A DNA stretch of 35,492 nt, from NCBI GenBank assembly GCA_045615545.1, contig JAZLFA010000022.1, positions 1 through 35,492 of the forward strand. Reading direction: 5' to 3'. This document shows, piece after piece, positions 24,400-33,008 of the stretch. Origin of the DNA: SIG220 sp045615545. Its GTDB lineage: Bacteria > Bacillota_I > Bacilli_A > RFN20 > CAG-826. The notes under the pieces are model-generated. The model saw only the letters and a program-made list of their open reading frames with translations. It was not told where the DNA came from and did not search any database. The stretch's first letter is position 1, and the number at the start of each line of letters is the position of its first letter. The position numbers were made by a program, and so were the translations under genes.

Positions 24400-25896
24400 A
24401 TGGCAAGAAGAAAAGTAACTTATCGTAAAGAATTAGTCGATAACAATATTGAATTAAGTGTCCGTCACTTAAAACAATTCTTCTCCTTTGGACATGGTCG
24501 TAACTCCTTTAAAACAAAAGCGGTTCATGATGTGTCATTTGATATTAAAAAAGGTGAATGTTTCGGTTTAGTTGGTGAATCTGGTTGTGGTAAAACTACA
24601 ACAGGTAGAACATTAATTAGACTTTATAATGCAACTTCCGGCTCTGTCTATTTTAAAGGTTATCGTATTAATGCTGGCGATAGATGGAATCGAAAAGAAA
24701 TTAAATGGAGTCGTATTAAAGGTATTAATAAAATTAAAGAACTCAAAGAAGCTGAGGCAGAAGAAATATTAAAACTTACTGATCCTACTGGATTAAAAAG
24801 TTCTTTAAAACCTATTAAGGTTGAATTACTTGAACTCAAACAACAACTTCGTATTGTAAAAGCTGAATATAAAACTGAACTTAAAAAGTTACATTTTATT
24901 GAAGATGAAACCGAAGCTGCTCAAATGAAAGAAAAGACGGAAAATGAATTCCACGCTCGCGTGAATGAAATTAATGAAAAAGTCTTAGACGCTAATAATC
25001 GTTTTGCGATTTTAGAAAAACAAATTGCAGAAGCAGAACAAACCGCTGTTCCAGTTGATGTAGCTGCTATTCAACCACAATTAGATGAGATCCATGCACG
25101 TTATGAATCTCAAATTGAAGAAATTAAAAAACACATCCATGATGTTAGAGTGGAACAAAGAGAACAAATTGCTCAAATTAGATATGATAATAAACATGTT
25201 GATAAGAAATTATTAACAAAGATGCAAATGATCTTCCAAGATCCAGTTGATTCTCTTGATCCTCGTATGACTGTTGAAGACATTATTCAAGAAGGTCTTA
25301 TTATTCAAGGACAAAGAAATGTCTTCAAAAACCGTAAGAAAGTAGCGGAAGCACTTGAAAAAGTCGGACTTATTCCTGAATATGCTTCTCGTTATCCTCA
25401 CGAATTCTCTGGTGGTCAAAGACAACGTATTGGTATTGCTCGTGCATTAATTATGAATCCAGATTTCTTAATCTGTGATGAACCAATCTCCGCTCTTGAC
25501 GTCTCTATTAGAGCGCAAATCATTAATCTTCTTAATGAATTAAGAGTAGATATGGGATTAACAATTCTATTTATTGCTCATGACTTAAGCGTTGTTAAAT
25601 ATTTCTGTGATCGTATTGCAGTTATGTATTATGGCAATATGGTGGAACTTGCTAGTAGTGATGAATTATTCAAACACCCACTTCACCCATACACTAACGC
25701 TTTATTATCTGCAATTCCAAAACCAGATCCTAAGAGCGAAAAAGTCCGTAAAAGAATTATCTATAATCCAATGAAGGAACATGATTATTCTAAAGAAGGA
25801 CCAAAATTTGTGGAAATTGTTCCAGGTCACTTCGTCTTAGCCAATAGTGAAGAATTAGAAAAATATAAAGCTAAGATTGCAGATTTAGATAAATAG
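24400..25896 (+). CDS. oppF: oligopeptide ABC transporter ATPase OppF with long helical insert
   Basis: A 498-residue ATPase. Walker A GESGCGKT 59-66 is followed by an insert of about 170 residues (about 95-268; Lys/Glu/Ala/Gln-rich, coiled-coil-like) before the Q-loop (MIFQDP, Gln280). The signature FSGGQRQR starts at 336, Walker B FLICDEP has Glu361, and the switch is FIAHDLS. The insert lies before the Q-loop, unlike in OppD where it lies after. The C-terminal extension (GPKFVEIVPGHFVLAN) lacks the usual cysteines. GGAGG precedes the start, 2 bases after oppD. Last gene of the operon. Confidence 0.94.
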   Translation: MARRKVTYRKELVDNNIELSVRHLKQFFSFGHGRNSFKTKAVHDVSFDIKKGECFGLVGESGCGKTTTGRTLIRLYNATSGSVYFKGYRINAGDRWNRKEIKWSRIKGINKIKELKEAEAEEILKLTDPTGLKSSLKPIKVELLELKQQLRIVKAEYKTELKKLHFIEDETEAAQMKEKTENEFHARVNEINEKVLDANNRFAILEKQIAEAEQTAVPVDVAAIQPQLDEIHARYESQIEEIKKHIHDVRVEQREQIAQIRYDNKHVDKKLLTKMQMIFQDPVDSLDPRMTVEDIIQEGLIIQGQRNVFKNRKKVAEALEKVGLIPEYASRYPHEFSGGQRQRIGIARALIMNPDFLICDEPISALDVSIRAQIINLLNELRVDMGLTILFIAHDLSVVKYFCDRIAVMYYGNMVELASSDELFKHPLHPYTNALLSAIPKPDPKSEKVRKRIIYNPMKEHDYSKEGPKFVEIVPGHFVLANSEELEKYKAKIADLDK

Positions 25897-25920
25897 AGCA
25901 AAACAAAGTAAATTAACTTA

Positions 25921-25954
25921 AAAACCTGGCTTCAATTATTGAAACCAGTTTTTT
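25921..25954. terminator. terminator of the opp operon (bidirectional)
   Basis: CTGG-C-TTCAAT pairs with ATTGAA-A-CCAG (25926-25948) with one mismatch, flanked by AAAA upstream and six T residues downstream. It lies between convergent oppF and the minus-strand gene ending at 25971. Confidence 0.85.
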
Positions 25955-25970
25955 ATATTCTTTAGAATAA

Positions 25971-27164
25971 TTATTCAGCAGTGTAATTATCAAAATATCC
26001 TTGCACCAAGATAACAGGTGTACCTTTATCTCCTGAACCACTAGTTAAATCGCAAAGCGAACCAATTAAATCAGTTAATTGACGAGGAGTGGTGCCTTGA
26101 GTGGCCATTGTACCTTTTAGATTATTATCTTTTTGTTTGATTGCTTTACTAATTGCCTCTTTAAGTTCTTCTCCTTTAAGATTTTTATAATCGTTATCAG
26201 CAAGATACTTTAATTTAAGTTCGTTTGGTGTTCCAATTAATCCTTTGGTGTAGAAAGGAGAGACAACTGGATCGGCCAATTCCCATATTTTTCCTTGTGG
26301 GTCTTTAAACGCTCCATCTCCATATACCATAACTTCTACATGTTTGCTCGTACGTGCATATACGCGAGAAGCGATGTCTTCGACAAGAACTTGAGCGTCA
26401 CGTGGAAATAGTTTAACTTTTGTCTCTGTGGCCTTATTTGAGCCTAAAAGACCATATTTCTCATTAAATCCAGAACCATCGACACTTGAAACAAGGATAT
26501 CATCAAGTCCTAAGACGATTTTTGCTCCATTTTCTTTTAATACTCTTTTTGTGCGTGCACGTGTATGTATGTCGCATGCGAGCACATGCTTGGTGTAATT
26601 TAAAATTGTTTTGGCTTGGTTAGCAAAGATGATTTCGCATTCGCATCCCATATCTTCAACGAGTTCTTGGTAATAGCTAATATAATCAACGCCTGTAAAT
26701 TCATGAACATTGTATCCAAATAATTCACGATATTTTTCTAAAGATAAAACATCAGAATAAGGATTGACACCCTTTTCATCTAGTTGATCAAGTGTTAATA
26801 AGGCGTTACCAACTTCATCGCTTGGATAAGAAAGCATTAAAACAATTTTTTTAACGCCCTTTGCGATACCTTTTAAAAGAATAGAAAATCTATTTCTTGA
26901 AAGAATTGGGAAGATGACCCCGATAGTGTCGGTGTTGAATTTCATTTTTATATCTTTTGCAATATCATCTATGGTGCAGTAATTACCTTGGCTTCTCGCC
27001 ACAACTGACTCGGTGATAGCAATAACATCTTTATCTTTAATATTAAATCCCTCACCTTCAGCCGCTAATAAAACAGAATCAGTAACGATGCTTGCTAAAT
27101 CATCGCCCTCTTTAATAATTGGACAACGTATACCGCGAGAAACGGTTCCTACATAACGTGACAT
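25971..27164 (-). CDS. CofE-like (coenzyme F420-0:L-glutamate ligase family) protein
   Basis: A 397-residue protein with the fold pattern of the F420 gamma-glutamyl ligase family: GIRCPIIKEGDDL (11-23), AITESVVARSQGN (49-61), LSRNRFSILLKGIAKG (about 88-103), and DPVVSPFYTKGLIGTPNE followed by LKLKYLAD (about 290-316). No other F420 biosynthesis gene is in this window, and related proteins are annotated in many Bacillota not known to make F420, so a different amino-acid-ligating activity is likely. It begins right after the FAD-dehydrogenase gene ends (2-base gap), so the two form one minus-strand unit. An A/G-rich ribosome site (AAAAGGAAAA) precedes it. Confidence 0.8.
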   Translation of the reverse strand: MSRYVGTVSRGIRCPIIKEGDDLASIVTDSVLLAAEGEGFNIKDKDVIAITESVVARSQGNYCTIDDIAKDIKMKFNTDTIGVIFPILSRNRFSILLKGIAKGVKKIVLMLSYPSDEVGNALLTLDQLDEKGVNPYSDVLSLEKYRELFGYNVHEFTGVDYISYYQELVEDMGCECEIIFANQAKTILNYTKHVLACDIHTRARTKRVLKENGAKIVLGLDDILVSSVDGSGFNEKYGLLGSNKATETKVKLFPRDAQVLVEDIASRVYARTSKHVEVMVYGDGAFKDPQGKIWELADPVVSPFYTKGLIGTPNELKLKYLADNDYKNLKGEELKEAISKAIKQKDNNLKGTMATQGTTPRQLTDLIGSLCDLTSGSGDKGTPVILVQGYFDNYTAE

Positions 27165-27166
27165 AA

Positions 27167-28582
27167 TTAATTTTCCTTTTTTGCTATGTTTCTAGCAATA
27201 TAAATTCCTGACGCACCAGCTTGAGCAAGGCCTCTAGTTAATCCTGCTCCATCACCACCGACATAAAGGTTTTTAATTTTCTTTACTTCGAGCTTGCTAT
27301 CGATTTCTGGATGAGCACTATAATATTTAGCTTCAACACCATATAAAAGGGTGTGTTCAGTAGCTATACCTGGAGTAATTTTATCTAAAACATTGATCAT
27401 TTCAACGATAGATTGCAGGGTTTTTTGTGGTAAACATAATGATAAATCACCTGGAACTGCTTCTTTTAATGTTGGTTTTTGGAAGCCTTCCGCTAAACGT
27501 TTATCAGTTGTTCTTCTACCAAGTTTTAAATCACCAAATCTTTGAACAATTACTCCTCCACACGCTAACTGATTAGCAAGGGAAGATACTTTCTTAGCAT
27601 ATTCGTTTGGTTCTTTAAATGGTTCTGAGAAATGGTGGCTCACAAGCAAAGCAAAGTTTGTGTAATTACTTGATAATTTTGAGTCATTATAAGAGTGACC
27701 ATTAACATTAATGACACCTTCATAGTTTTCAACAACAACATGTCCACCGGGATTAGAACAGAAAGTTCTTACTGTATTACCAGTTGAGGTTTTATAAACA
27801 AACTTACCTTCATATAAGTTTTCATTAATTTCTTCCATGACCAAGTTTGGACATTCAACACGAACGCCTAAATCAACTTGTGTTTGGTTCATCTCAACGC
27901 CATATTTTACAAATAATTCATTGAGCCATTTGCTACCTTCTCTACCAACGGAAAGAGCAACATATTTAGCTTGGAATGTTCTCCCATCATCAAGTGTAAC
28001 GCCTTTAACAGTGTTATCTTCTACAATGATATCAGTAACTCTATGTTCAAAAATCATATCGATTTTATCGGTTAAATAATCATATATTTTTGTGAGAATT
28101 TTAATATTTTCTTCAGTGCCTAGGTGTCTTACTTTACTACGTAATAGTTTTAAGCCAACACTCATAGCGCGTTTTTCAATTTCTTTAATTTTTGGTGTAT
28201 TAGGATCGGTGATTACTTTTGTCGCACCAAAATCAAGGTTGATAGCATCAACATAGTTGATTAATTCCATTAGTTCATCTTCTGAAATATAATCTGTTAA
28301 CCATCCACCAAATTCAGTAGTGATATTAAATTTTCCATCTGAATAAGCGCCTGCTCCACCAAAACCATTTGTAATACTACAAGCTGGTAAGCATTCTCTT
28401 TTACCTTTAATTGATGCTGGGCATTTATCAATACGATGTTCTAATACTGGACATCTTCTTTTGCGAATGTCAGCTCCTCTATCAATTAAACATACTTTCA
28501 AGTTTGGATTAACTTTTGTAAATTCGTAAGCAGCAAAATAACCCGCAGGTCCTGCTCCTACTAAAATAACGTCATATTTCAT
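27167..28582 (-). CDS. FAD-dependent dehydrogenase (COG2509 type)
   Basis: A protein of 471 residues from the ATG at 28582 (MKYDVILVGAGPAG). GTG and ATG codons up to 28594 are also in frame, but GGTGAT sits correctly for the 28582 start. The dinucleotide-binding motif GAGPAG is at 9-14. A Cys-rich stretch follows (RRCPVLEHRIDKC, then ECLPACS, about 42-71) with NGFGGAGAYSDGKFN, characteristic of the COG2509 group. LYVGGDGAGLTRGLAQAGASG closes the FAD site near the C-terminus. The substrate is unknown. A TATAAT about 55 bases upstream may be the promoter. It is co-directional with the CofE-like gene. Confidence 0.88.
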   Translation of the reverse strand: MKYDVILVGAGPAGYFAAYEFTKVNPNLKVCLIDRGADIRKRRCPVLEHRIDKCPASIKGKRECLPACSITNGFGGAGAYSDGKFNITTEFGGWLTDYISEDELMELINYVDAINLDFGATKVITDPNTPKIKEIEKRAMSVGLKLLRSKVRHLGTEENIKILTKIYDYLTDKIDMIFEHRVTDIIVEDNTVKGVTLDDGRTFQAKYVALSVGREGSKWLNELFVKYGVEMNQTQVDLGVRVECPNLVMEEINENLYEGKFVYKTSTGNTVRTFCSNPGGHVVVENYEGVINVNGHSYNDSKLSSNYTNFALLVSHHFSEPFKEPNEYAKKVSSLANQLACGGVIVQRFGDLKLGRRTTDKRLAEGFQKPTLKEAVPGDLSLCLPQKTLQSIVEMINVLDKITPGIATEHTLLYGVEAKYYSAHPEIDSKLEVKKIKNLYVGGDGAGLTRGLAQAGASGIYIARNIAKKEN

Positions 28583-28637
28583 ATTCATCACCACGTCAAA
28601 AATAATATCACTATTGGGAGAGTAAATAAATTTAAAA

Positions 28638-29219
28638 TTATAATAAACCTGTTATTAGTACTTTAATAGCAATTGCCACAAAGACAATAGCGGCCACTAA
28701 AGAGCCCCATTTTTCTAATTTGTTAGCGAGTAAATGACCAAAATTAATGGTTATAAAAGATAAGATGAAAGTGGTAATGCCAATGATCCCAAATATAAGC
28801 ATTGCTTCAGGTATTGTTTGATTCATATATACAAATCCGATGCACAAAGCATCGATACTAGTTGCAACTGCTTGCACAAATAATCCACCTATATTTAGTT
28901 TTTCTTCTTTTATTTCATCGGTTTTACCGCTTTTTCTTTTGCGGAAATCAAGTAGCCAATCAATAATACTTTTGATTGCTAAACCCATAAGCAAAGCAAA
29001 ACCAATCCAGAAAACATATTTTTCAACATATTGTCTAAAGCTTTGCCCAATAAAATAACCAATTACTGGCATTCCGAATTGGAAAATACCAAAAGTGAAA
29101 GCAATAATTATCATTTTCCATATGCGCATTCCTTTTTCTTTAACGCCATCGACCGCGCCAACAGTCATCGCGTCAACTGACATGGAAATTGATGTTAAAA
29201 TTATATTTGCCCAATCCAT
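28638..29219 (-). CDS. mntP: MntP-type manganese efflux protein
   Basis: A 193-residue protein of six helices arranged as an inverted repeat. Each half has the conserved Asp motif of the MntP/DUF204 family: SMSVDAMTVG (about 9-18) and ATSIDALCIG (about 119-128). The family exports Mn2+ from the cell. A charged cytoplasmic loop (RKRKSGKTDEIKEEK) separates the halves. The start is the ATG at 29219 (MDWANI); codons further upstream give a non-family extension. No Shine-Dalgarno sequence is close, but TATAGT lies seven bases before the ATG, a leaderless arrangement. No yybP-ykoY riboswitch was recognised upstream. Confidence 0.86.
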   Translation of the reverse strand: MDWANIILTSISMSVDAMTVGAVDGVKEKGMRIWKMIIIAFTFGIFQFGMPVIGYFIGQSFRQYVEKYVFWIGFALLMGLAIKSIIDWLLDFRKRKSGKTDEIKEEKLNIGGLFVQAVATSIDALCIGFVYMNQTIPEAMLIFGIIGITTFILSFITINFGHLLANKLEKWGSLVAAIVFVAIAIKVLITGLL

Positions 29220-29302
29220 ACGCAATACTATACACCAATTTTTTAAAATTGAATATTTATATTTATAAGAAACTATATTAAACTTTTTGGGTAGGAACAC
29301 TT

Positions 29303-29488
29303 ATGAGATATAAATCAGCAGCATTTTATTTTGATTCAACTAAGGGATTGTCTCCTGAAATAATTTCATCGCTAGATGAATGGCTCAATACCTGGTTAAG
29401 CAATGGATATATAGTTGATGAGATGTCAGAAATTAATAAAAATGGCACGACAACTGGCTATCTCCATGTTTTTAAAATTGGCGAGTAA
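29303..29488 (+). CDS. small protein of unknown function
   Basis: A 61-residue protein (MRYKSAAFYFDSTKG, ending FKIGE) with mixed polar and aromatic residues, no signal peptide and no membrane helix. TAGGA lies seven bases before the ATG, and the next gene starts one base after its stop, which supports it being real. No family was recognised. Confidence 0.6.
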   Translation: MRYKSAAFYFDSTKGLSPEIISSLDEWLNTWLSNGYIVDEMSEINKNGTTTGYLHVFKIGE

Positions 29489-29489
29489 T

Positions 29490-30092
29490 ATGAATAAACC
29501 ATCTTGGCTAAATAAATATGCTAAATATATAGCAATTGTTTTATTTTTATGTGGAATAGCTTTCGAGATTATTGAGCTTACTGGTGATATCATTAAATTT
29601 AGTGTTACTCCATATGATATTGGTTCATTTGTGTTCGATGTTGGATTTATTTTAATGTTACTTTTTGGCTTAATTGCTAAAAAGGACAAAGTTACGATAA
29701 TAGCATTATCAATTCTAAAGATATTCGATGGCGTACATTATCCACTCGTTGCTTTGCAAAAGGTTAATAATTACAATTGGCAAGATGGTTATGTAAACTC
29801 TACACTAATTTTATTTATTCTTTCAGCATTATGTTTATTTTTGGTTCTCGTTTTCTTTGTTTGTGAAAAATTAACTGATAAAAAAATATATTGGAAATTA
29901 ATCCTATTATTTTTAGTCCTTTCTGCAATATTTATTTTCGCTTCTTTTATCGTGCAAGTAGTGGATAATCATCACAATGGCAAAGATTGGAGAAATGCTT
30001 TAGAAAGCGGTTATCTTTCATTCTTGTTTTTTGGAATGTATTTCGCTTGTGTGTTTGTGAACAACAATGAAGAAAATACTATTAGCGAATAA
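29490..30092 (+). CDS. membrane protein of unknown function
   Basis: A 200-residue protein with about five or six hydrophobic segments, beginning near YAKYIAIVLFLCGIAFEII. The start is the ATG at 29490, which follows a GGCGAG site and the preceding stop; in-frame ATGs from 29415 lie inside the small gene and give a non-hydrophobic extension. A His-rich loop (DNHHNGKDW) precedes the last helix. Its 3' end overlaps the PHP gene by 26 bases. No family was recognised. Confidence 0.72.
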   Translation: MNKPSWLNKYAKYIAIVLFLCGIAFEIIELTGDIIKFSVTPYDIGSFVFDVGFILMLLFGLIAKKDKVTIIALSILKIFDGVHYPLVALQKVNNYNWQDGYVNSTLILFILSALCLFLVLVFFVCEKLTDKKIYWKLILLFLVLSAIFIFASFIVQVVDNHHNGKDWRNALESGYLSFLFFGMYFACVFVNNNEENTISE

Positions 30093-30879
30093 TTATCATA
30101 CACATACATATAGATGCGGTCATGCCCTCGGTACAGATGAGCAATATGTCGTTGAGGCAATTCGATACGGCATCAAAGAACTTGGCTTTTCTGATCATAT
30201 ATTTTTTCCTAATTTAATCCAGCCTGGAATGCGACAAAACGAAGATGATTATCTTGATTATGTAAACTCTATTTCAAATTTAAGAGAAAAGTATAAAGAT
30301 AAAATAAAAATTTATATTGGATATGAAGCTGAATATCAAAATGAAAATCGTGAATTTTTAACTAATCTTCTAAAAGAAGGAAAAATTGAATATTTAATTT
30401 TAGGCAATCATTGTTTCTTTGAAAATAATCATATGCATCATTGGTATGCGAGTTTTAAAAATGACTTATTGATTATGAATAAATATTTTGATAACACCAT
30501 TGAAGGAATAAAAACAGGATTATTTACCTATGTAGCGCACCCTGACATCATATTAAACGCATATAAGAAACAAGATGAGTTTATCCATAAAAGAATCATA
30601 GAGCTATGTAAAGTTGCTAAAGAATATAACTGCCCTTTAGAAATAAATCTTGCGGGTGCAAAAAGAAGTAGGGATCCAAAAACTGGTGAAGAAATCCTTT
30701 ATCCATATTCAAGGTTTTGGGAAATTGTTGGACAAATTGGCGCCCCAGTTGTGCTTGGCATAGATGCTCATGCACCATGGGATTTTATGGATTATCCTCT
30801 TGAAATAGCAGAAGAATTAATTAGAAAATACAAATTAAAAGTAAAATATAAACTTGATATAGCGAATAACCACTATTAG
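30067..30879 (+). CDS. PHP-family phosphatase (histidinol-phosphatase-like)
   Basis: A 270-residue cytosolic metal-dependent phosphoesterase. YHTHTYRCGH gives metal ligands His11, His13 and His19; GFSDH (about 40-44), GYEAEY, GNHCFF, YVAHPD and GIDAHAPWD complete the PHP metal-site motifs. Related proteins are annotated as histidinol-phosphatase (HisK/HisJ type), but no other histidine gene is present, so the substrate is open. No Shine-Dalgarno sequence is obvious; its start overlaps the upstream membrane protein and may depend on coupled translation. Confidence 0.87.
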   Translation: MKKILLANNYHTHTYRCGHALGTDEQYVVEAIRYGIKELGFSDHIFFPNLIQPGMRQNEDDYLDYVNSISNLREKYKDKIKIYIGYEAEYQNENREFLTNLLKEGKIEYLILGNHCFFENNHMHHWYASFKNDLLIMNKYFDNTIEGIKTGLFTYVAHPDIILNAYKKQDEFIHKRIIELCKVAKEYNCPLEINLAGAKRSRDPKTGEEILYPYSRFWEIVGQIGAPVVLGIDAHAPWDFMDYPLEIAEELIRKYKLKVKYKLDIANNHY

Positions 30880-30907
30880 TGGTATAAATGATATAGAGGT
30901 GATTTTT

Positions 30908-32968
30908 ATGGACAAAAAGTATGAACCTTTGTTCACTCCATGGAAAATAGGTAATGTTGAAATAAAAAATCGTATTGTTTTAACATCCATGGGTGGTACA
31001 TCTATTTTTGGATGGATGGAACCTGCTCATTTCGACAAAGAAGCTGCTAATTTCTTGTTAGAAAGAGCAAAAAATAATGTAGGACTTATTCTTCCTGGTA
31101 TTGCACCAGTCAAAAACCCATTTATGGGTGGATGGCTATACAAAAATAAAGGAATGTATAAGAAACTCAAAGAGTTTATGGATGAATACCACAAAACAGG
31201 AGCCAAATTATTTATTCAATTAACTGCTGGTTTTGGTAGATCAATGGCGATTAACGCGCTTATGGATAAAGCAAGCAAGAATAAAGTATTAGGCGTTTTG
31301 ATGAAACCTATATTCAATATGAATAATATCAACGTTTCTGCTAGTGCTACTCCTAATAGATGGGATCCGGAAGTTATTCAAAGACCATTAAGTGTGAAAG
31401 AAATTAAAGAATATATTGATGCATTCGCAAAAACCGCAAAGCTTTGTATGGATGCCGGTGTTGATGGTGTTGAAATCCACGCTGTTCACGAAGGATATTT
31501 ATTGGATCAGTTTGCAATGAAATATACCAATAAACGTGATGATGATTATGGTGGTTCATTAGAAAATAGACTTAGATTCCCAGTTGAAATTGTGCAAGCT
31601 ATTAAAGAAACATGTGGTAAAGACTTCCCTGTTTCTCTTAGATATTCTGTTGTTAGCAAAACTAAAGGCTTTAATAAAGGTGCTCTTCCAGGTGAAGAAT
31701 ATACTGAAGTTGGAAGAGATATGGTTGAAAGTGAAAAGGCTGTTCAAATCCTTGAAGAAGCTGGTTATGACATGCTCAACTGTGATAATGGTACATATGA
31801 CGCCTGGTATTGGAGTCATCCACCAGGATATATGCCAGCCAACTGTAACTTAGCTGATGCAGAACATATAAAGAAATTTGTAAAAATCCCTGTTGTGGCA
31901 GCTGGTCGTATGGATCCAGAAACCGCCGCTAAATCAATCGCTGCAGGTAAACTTGATGCGATGGGTGTTGCTCGTCAATTCTTAGTTGATCCTGAATGGG
32001 TAACAAAGTTAATGGAAGATAGAATTGAAGACATTCATCCATGTATTTGTTGCCACAACGCATGCTTTACAATGGCGCATTATAATGGTGTAGCTAACGA
32101 TCAACCATTAGGTGATGCGTTACATATGGCAAGATGTGCTCTTAATCCAACAACAATGCAAAGCAAGAAATATAAAATTGTTCCTGCTAAACGTCCAAAA
32201 GAAATTGCTATTATTGGTGGTGGTGTTGGTGGTATGGAAACAGCCCTTGTTGCTGCTAAACGTGGCCATATAGTTACTATTTATGAAAAGAGCAATCAAC
32301 TTGGTGGTGTATTTATTCAAGCAAGTAACTTCTCTTTTAAAGAGAAAGATAAAGAACTTCTTGAATGGTATCGCCGTCAAATTGCCGCTAATAAGAACAT
32401 TAAAGTTGTTTATGATACTGAGATTAATGATGTTAGCACTATAAGAGCGGAAGCTATTGTTATTGCTACTGGAGCAGTTAGTAGAAAATTACCAATTAAT
32501 GGATTTAAACTTGGTATTTCTGCGGTTGATTATTTATCTGGTAAATGCCCTGATGTTGGAAAACGTCCAATTATCATTGGTGGTGGTTTAACAGGATGTG
32601 AAATTGCTTATCAATTATCTCTTGAGGGCAAAGATCCAATCATCATTGAACAAAAGAATGATTTAATTGCTATGAAAGGCGTTTGCTTGGCGAATAGTTC
32701 CTATTTGCGTGATTATTTTGCTTTACATAAGACTGAAATTCACTTAGACACTCGTTTATTAGAAATTACTCCAGAAGGTGTTCAAGTTGAAGATCCAGAT
32801 CGTAATCCTTTATTTATTAAGGGTGATAAAGTAATTTTGTCGATTGGATATGTTCCACAGCCATTAAAACAAACACGTGGAAAAATATATTATGTTGGTG
32901 ATTGTGTTAATGTTGGAAATCTACGCACTGTCATTTGGAGAGCGTGGGATGTTGCGATGAAGCTATAA
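30908..32968 (+). CDS. Old-Yellow-Enzyme/FAD flavoprotein reductase (2,4-dienoyl-CoA or 2-enoate reductase type)
   Basis: A 686-residue three-cofactor reductase. The start is the ATG at 30908, preceded by AGAGGTGAT; a GTG at 30899 lies inside that site. The N-terminal FMN barrel (1-370) has LTSMGG, the catalytic His region VEIHAVHEGYLLDQF, and VAAGRMDPETA. The [4Fe-4S] site is Cys379, Cys382, Cys386 and Cys410; the last spacing is longer than in E. coli FadH. The C-terminal part holds an FAD site (AIIGGGVGGMETALVAAKRG) and an NAD(P) site (PIIIGGGLTGCEIAYQLSLEG). Such enzymes reduce C=C bonds of enoates or steroid-like substrates; the true substrate is unknown. Confidence 0.92.
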   Translation: MDKKYEPLFTPWKIGNVEIKNRIVLTSMGGTSIFGWMEPAHFDKEAANFLLERAKNNVGLILPGIAPVKNPFMGGWLYKNKGMYKKLKEFMDEYHKTGAKLFIQLTAGFGRSMAINALMDKASKNKVLGVLMKPIFNMNNINVSASATPNRWDPEVIQRPLSVKEIKEYIDAFAKTAKLCMDAGVDGVEIHAVHEGYLLDQFAMKYTNKRDDDYGGSLENRLRFPVEIVQAIKETCGKDFPVSLRYSVVSKTKGFNKGALPGEEYTEVGRDMVESEKAVQILEEAGYDMLNCDNGTYDAWYWSHPPGYMPANCNLADAEHIKKFVKIPVVAAGRMDPETAAKSIAAGKLDAMGVARQFLVDPEWVTKLMEDRIEDIHPCICCHNACFTMAHYNGVANDQPLGDALHMARCALNPTTMQSKKYKIVPAKRPKEIAIIGGGVGGMETALVAAKRGHIVTIYEKSNQLGGVFIQASNFSFKEKDKELLEWYRRQIAANKNIKVVYDTEINDVSTIRAEAIVIATGAVSRKLPINGFKLGISAVDYLSGKCPDVGKRPIIIGGGLTGCEIAYQLSLEGKDPIIIEQKNDLIAMKGVCLANSSYLRDYFALHKTEIHLDTRLLEITPEGVQVEDPDRNPLFIKGDKVILSIGYVPQPLKQTRGKIYYVGDCVNVGNLRTVIWRAWDVAMKL

Positions 32969-32980
32969 AATATGAAATTC

Positions 32981-33007
32981 AAAGGCCCTTCTAAGAAGGG
33001 TCTTTTT
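32981..33007 (+). terminator. terminator after the flavoprotein gene
   Basis: AAAGGCCCTTC (32981-32991) pairs with GAAGGGTCTTT (32995-33005) with one G-U pair and a TAA loop, followed by further T residues. Confidence 0.9.
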
Positions 33008-33008
33008 C

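Noticed and set aside
22520..25896. OppD/OppF inserts as frameshift artefacts or foreign genes
   Set aside because: Frames stay open, codon use is like the rest of the genes, and all ATPase motifs on both sides are in frame.
25971..27164. Evidence for coenzyme F420 biosynthesis
   Set aside because: Only the CofE-like family member is present; such proteins occur in organisms not known to make F420.
28638..29300. yybP-ykoY manganese riboswitch upstream of mntP
   Set aside because: The upstream region is short and AT-rich, with no matching conserved structure, and the gene appears leaderless.
30067..30879. Histidine biosynthesis operon
   Set aside because: Only a PHP-family phosphatase is present, without any other his gene.
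1780..32968. Bile-acid pathway from the choloylglycine-hydrolase-like protein plus the BaiCD/BaiH-like flavoprotein
   Set aside because: The genes are 28 kb apart, both families have wide substrate ranges, and no other bai-type gene is present.
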